Assembly: GCA_025499705.1 (NCBI GenBank)
Contig: JAFMVE010000008.1
Location: 1 to 64,000, forward strand
DNA length: 64,000 nt
Origin: Carboxylicivirga caseinilyticus
Lineage (GTDB): Bacteria > Bacteroidota > Bacteroidia > Bacteroidales > Marinilabiliaceae
Direction: 5' to 3'
Position numbers and translations under genes: made by a program. This document shows positions 62,498 through 64,000 of this stretch, in pieces. Every line of letters begins with the position of its first letter. Position 1 is the stretch's first letter. The notes under the pieces were generated by a model. It was not told where the DNA came from. It did no database searches and was given only the letters and a program-made list of their open reading frames with translations.

Positions 62498-64000
62498 ATG
62501 GAAAAGATTGTAATTATTGGAGGAGTTGCTGCCGGAGCTACGGCCGCCGCAAAGGCAAGAAGATTATCACCTGATGCTCAAATCACCATGTTGGAAGCAG
62601 GTCCGGATGTTTCTTTTGCCAATTGCGGCTTACCTTATTATATAGCAGGTGATATTGAAAATCGCTCAAGCTTAATTTTACAAAGTCCCGATAGTTTTAA
62701 AGAACAATACGATGTTGATGTATATATTCATACGCTTGTAACATCAATAGATAAAGACGGTCATATTGTAAATACAATGGATACTCGTGATGGATCTAAG
62801 AAACAATATGAATATACAAAACTGATCCTTGCTCAGGGGGGGCGTCCTATTCAACCTGATTTGCCGGGAGCAGATTATGACCATGTATTCAGCTTATGGA
62901 CGCTGGAAGATATGGACAAGATTGATAATCATTTGAAACATGAAGATCCCAAAACTGCTGTTGTTGTAGGTGGTGGATTTATTGGTTTGGAAATGGTTGA
63001 GGCCTTGGTTAAGCGTGGATTGAAAGTGCATGTTGTTGAGAAGATGCCTCATGTTATGTCGCTGATGGATGCCGAAACTGCCGGATTTATCACACGCGAA
63101 TTGCATTCTTATGGAGTAGGAGTTCATACTGAAACAGGAGTTGTTAAGATCAATGCTAACTCGGTAGAATTGGATAACGGCAAGAAGCTGGATGCTGATA
63201 TGGTTCTGTTGTCAATTGGAGTACGTCCAACATTACAACTGGCTATTGATGCAGGATTAGCAATTGGTGAAGCTGGTGGGCTATTGGTTAATGAGTACCT
63301 GCAAACATCAGATAAAGATATTTATGCTGCCGGTGATATGGTGGAGATCGAACATCGTGTAAGCGGTAAGAAGGTTCGAATTCCGTTGGCCGGACCAGCA
63401 AACCGTCAGGGACGTATTGCTGCAGAAAATGCACTTGGAGGAAAACATGCTTATCAGGGTGCAATCGGAACATCGGTTGTGAGAGTTTTTGAAGCTGTTG
63501 CCGGAATCACAGGAATGTCATTGAAACAAGCTAAGGCTGCTGGCATTGATGCTGATGCAGTAGTAGTTCATAAAGAGCATCATACTTCCTATTATCCTGG
63601 TGCTGAAACTGTTTCGGTTATGGTTATTTACGATCGCCAGACTGGTGTTGTTATCGGTGGACAAACAGCAGGTTACAAAGGAGCTGATAAGCGTTTGGAT
63701 GTATTGGCAACAGCTGCAGCAGCAAAAATAAAAGTTAGCGAAATAGCTGATATGGACTTTGCATATTCACCTCCGATTGGAACAGCCAATGATGCCATGA
63801 ATATGGCAGCCTATACAGCTGAGAATAAAATGTCGGGATTCAGTCCAAGCTTATTGGTTTCGGAATTGGATGAGTTTATTGAAGGTAAACGTTTGATTGT
63901 TTTAGATGTACGTGATGTATTCGCATTCCAGAAGAGTAATTTAAAAGGAGCACACCACCTTCCATTGGAGATGTTATCTCAAAATATACATGCTATTCCA
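62498..64000 (+). CDS. CoA-disulfide reductase-like flavoprotein with rhodanese domain (partial)
   Basis: 501 codons from ATG 62498, still open at the window edge. The FAD-binding motif GGVAAGATAAAKA (residues 8-20), active-site Cys43 in FANCGLPYY, NAD(P)-binding GGGFIGLEM and IYAAGD follow the pyridine-nucleotide-disulfide oxidoreductase plan. After about residue 465 a rhodanese domain begins (LIVLDVRDVFAF). It belongs to the CoADR/Nox group that reduces CoA disulfide, polysulfide or oxygen. The divergent Crp/Fnr gene probably controls it. The C-terminus lies outside the window. Confidence 0.92.
   Translation, partial: MEKIVIIGGVAAGATAAAKARRLSPDAQITMLEAGPDVSFANCGLPYYIAGDIENRSSLILQSPDSFKEQYDVDVYIHTLVTSIDKDGHIVNTMDTRDGSKKQYEYTKLILAQGGRPIQPDLPGADYDHVFSLWTLEDMDKIDNHLKHEDPKTAVVVGGGFIGLEMVEALVKRGLKVHVVEKMPHVMSLMDAETAGFITRELHSYGVGVHTETGVVKINANSVELDNGKKLDADMVLLSIGVRPTLQLAIDAGLAIGEAGGLLVNEYLQTSDKDIYAAGDMVEIEHRVSGKKVRIPLAGPANRQGRIAAENALGGKHAYQGAIGTSVVRVFEAVAGITGMSLKQAKAAGIDADAVVVHKEHHTSYYPGAETVSVMVIYDRQTGVVIGGQTAGYKGADKRLDVLATAAAAKIKVSEIADMDFAYSPPIGTANDAMNMAAYTAENKMSGFSPSLLVSELDEFIEGKRLIVLDVRDVFAFQKSNLKGAHHLPLEMLSQNIHAIP

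Overview
This 64 kb window looks like chromosomal DNA of a Bacteroidota bacterium, probably a marine or sediment Bacteroidales/Marinilabiliales-type organism (the order is inference). The evidence is a low-GC background, starts without clear Shine-Dalgarno sites, several promoters of the Bacteroidota type (TTTG or TTG, 19-21 nt, TAnnTTTG), periplasmic DPP IV and M28 peptidases, a beta-propeller histidine kinase, LytS/LytTR pairs, TlpA-like lipoproteins and REP-associated transposase repeats. TGA serves as an ordinary stop, for example where the phosphatase and FN3K genes overlap at 51.3 kb.

Layout. 0-1.5 kb: an AbiH-type defence gene beside tRNA-Leu(CAG), with a partial tRNA-Leu ghost behind the tRNA. 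1.7-8.5 kb: DPP IV peptidase, an ECF sigma/anti-sigma/secreted protein operon, an M28 peptidase and a cupin. 8.6-13.3 kb: an NMO-like oxidoreductase, PlsC acyltransferase, peptide deformylase, a candidate small RNA and a DNA-alkylation-repair gene broken by an in-frame stop. 13.4-19.5 kb: a propeller histidine kinase, an alpha/beta hydrolase gene with a nonsense codon at its nucleophile elbow, and a PAS kinase. 19.5-25.4 kb: a TetR-controlled operon for a LolCDE/MacB-like ABC system with a LolA-like periplasmic protein and an outer-membrane barrel; the operator overlaps the promoter. 25.5-28 kb: a TlpA-like lipoprotein and a ChaN-like protein. 28.2-35.7 kb: an RND efflux system (adaptor, pump, TolC) followed by a LytS/LytTR pair. 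35.7-41 kb: a BvgS-like kinase, a remnant zinc-ribbon gene, a proline-iminopeptidase-like lipoprotein and an AIM24-like protein.

41-47 kb is the most distinctive coding block. A DUF559 nuclease gene lies inside terminal inverted repeats. Next to it are a self-cleaving (S24) XRE repressor, a divergent Y-family polymerase and a DnaE-type polymerase with a degenerate PHP domain: a compact, probably damage-inducible mutagenesis cassette. It is followed by a RAYT transposase between two almost identical 123-bp direct repeats. An orphan array of the same repeats, without a transposase, sits at 60.4-60.7 kb.

47.9-55 kb: alkaline phosphatase, a NapC/NirT-like multiheme cytochrome, low-molecular-weight phosphatase, FN3K-like kinase, cytidylate-kinase-like protein, endonuclease III and a ZIP transporter. 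Between the last two groups, at 53.0-53.5 kb, are three tandem copies of a unit with a Bacteroidota-like promoter element and a strong terminator on the minus strand. They look like three paralogous small RNAs and are the best candidate here for something undescribed. 55-64 kb: an unknown 121-aa protein, two tandem TPR histidine kinases, a UPF0158 protein, exonuclease III, a Crp/Fnr regulator and a divergent CoA-disulfide-reductase-type flavoprotein cut by the window end.
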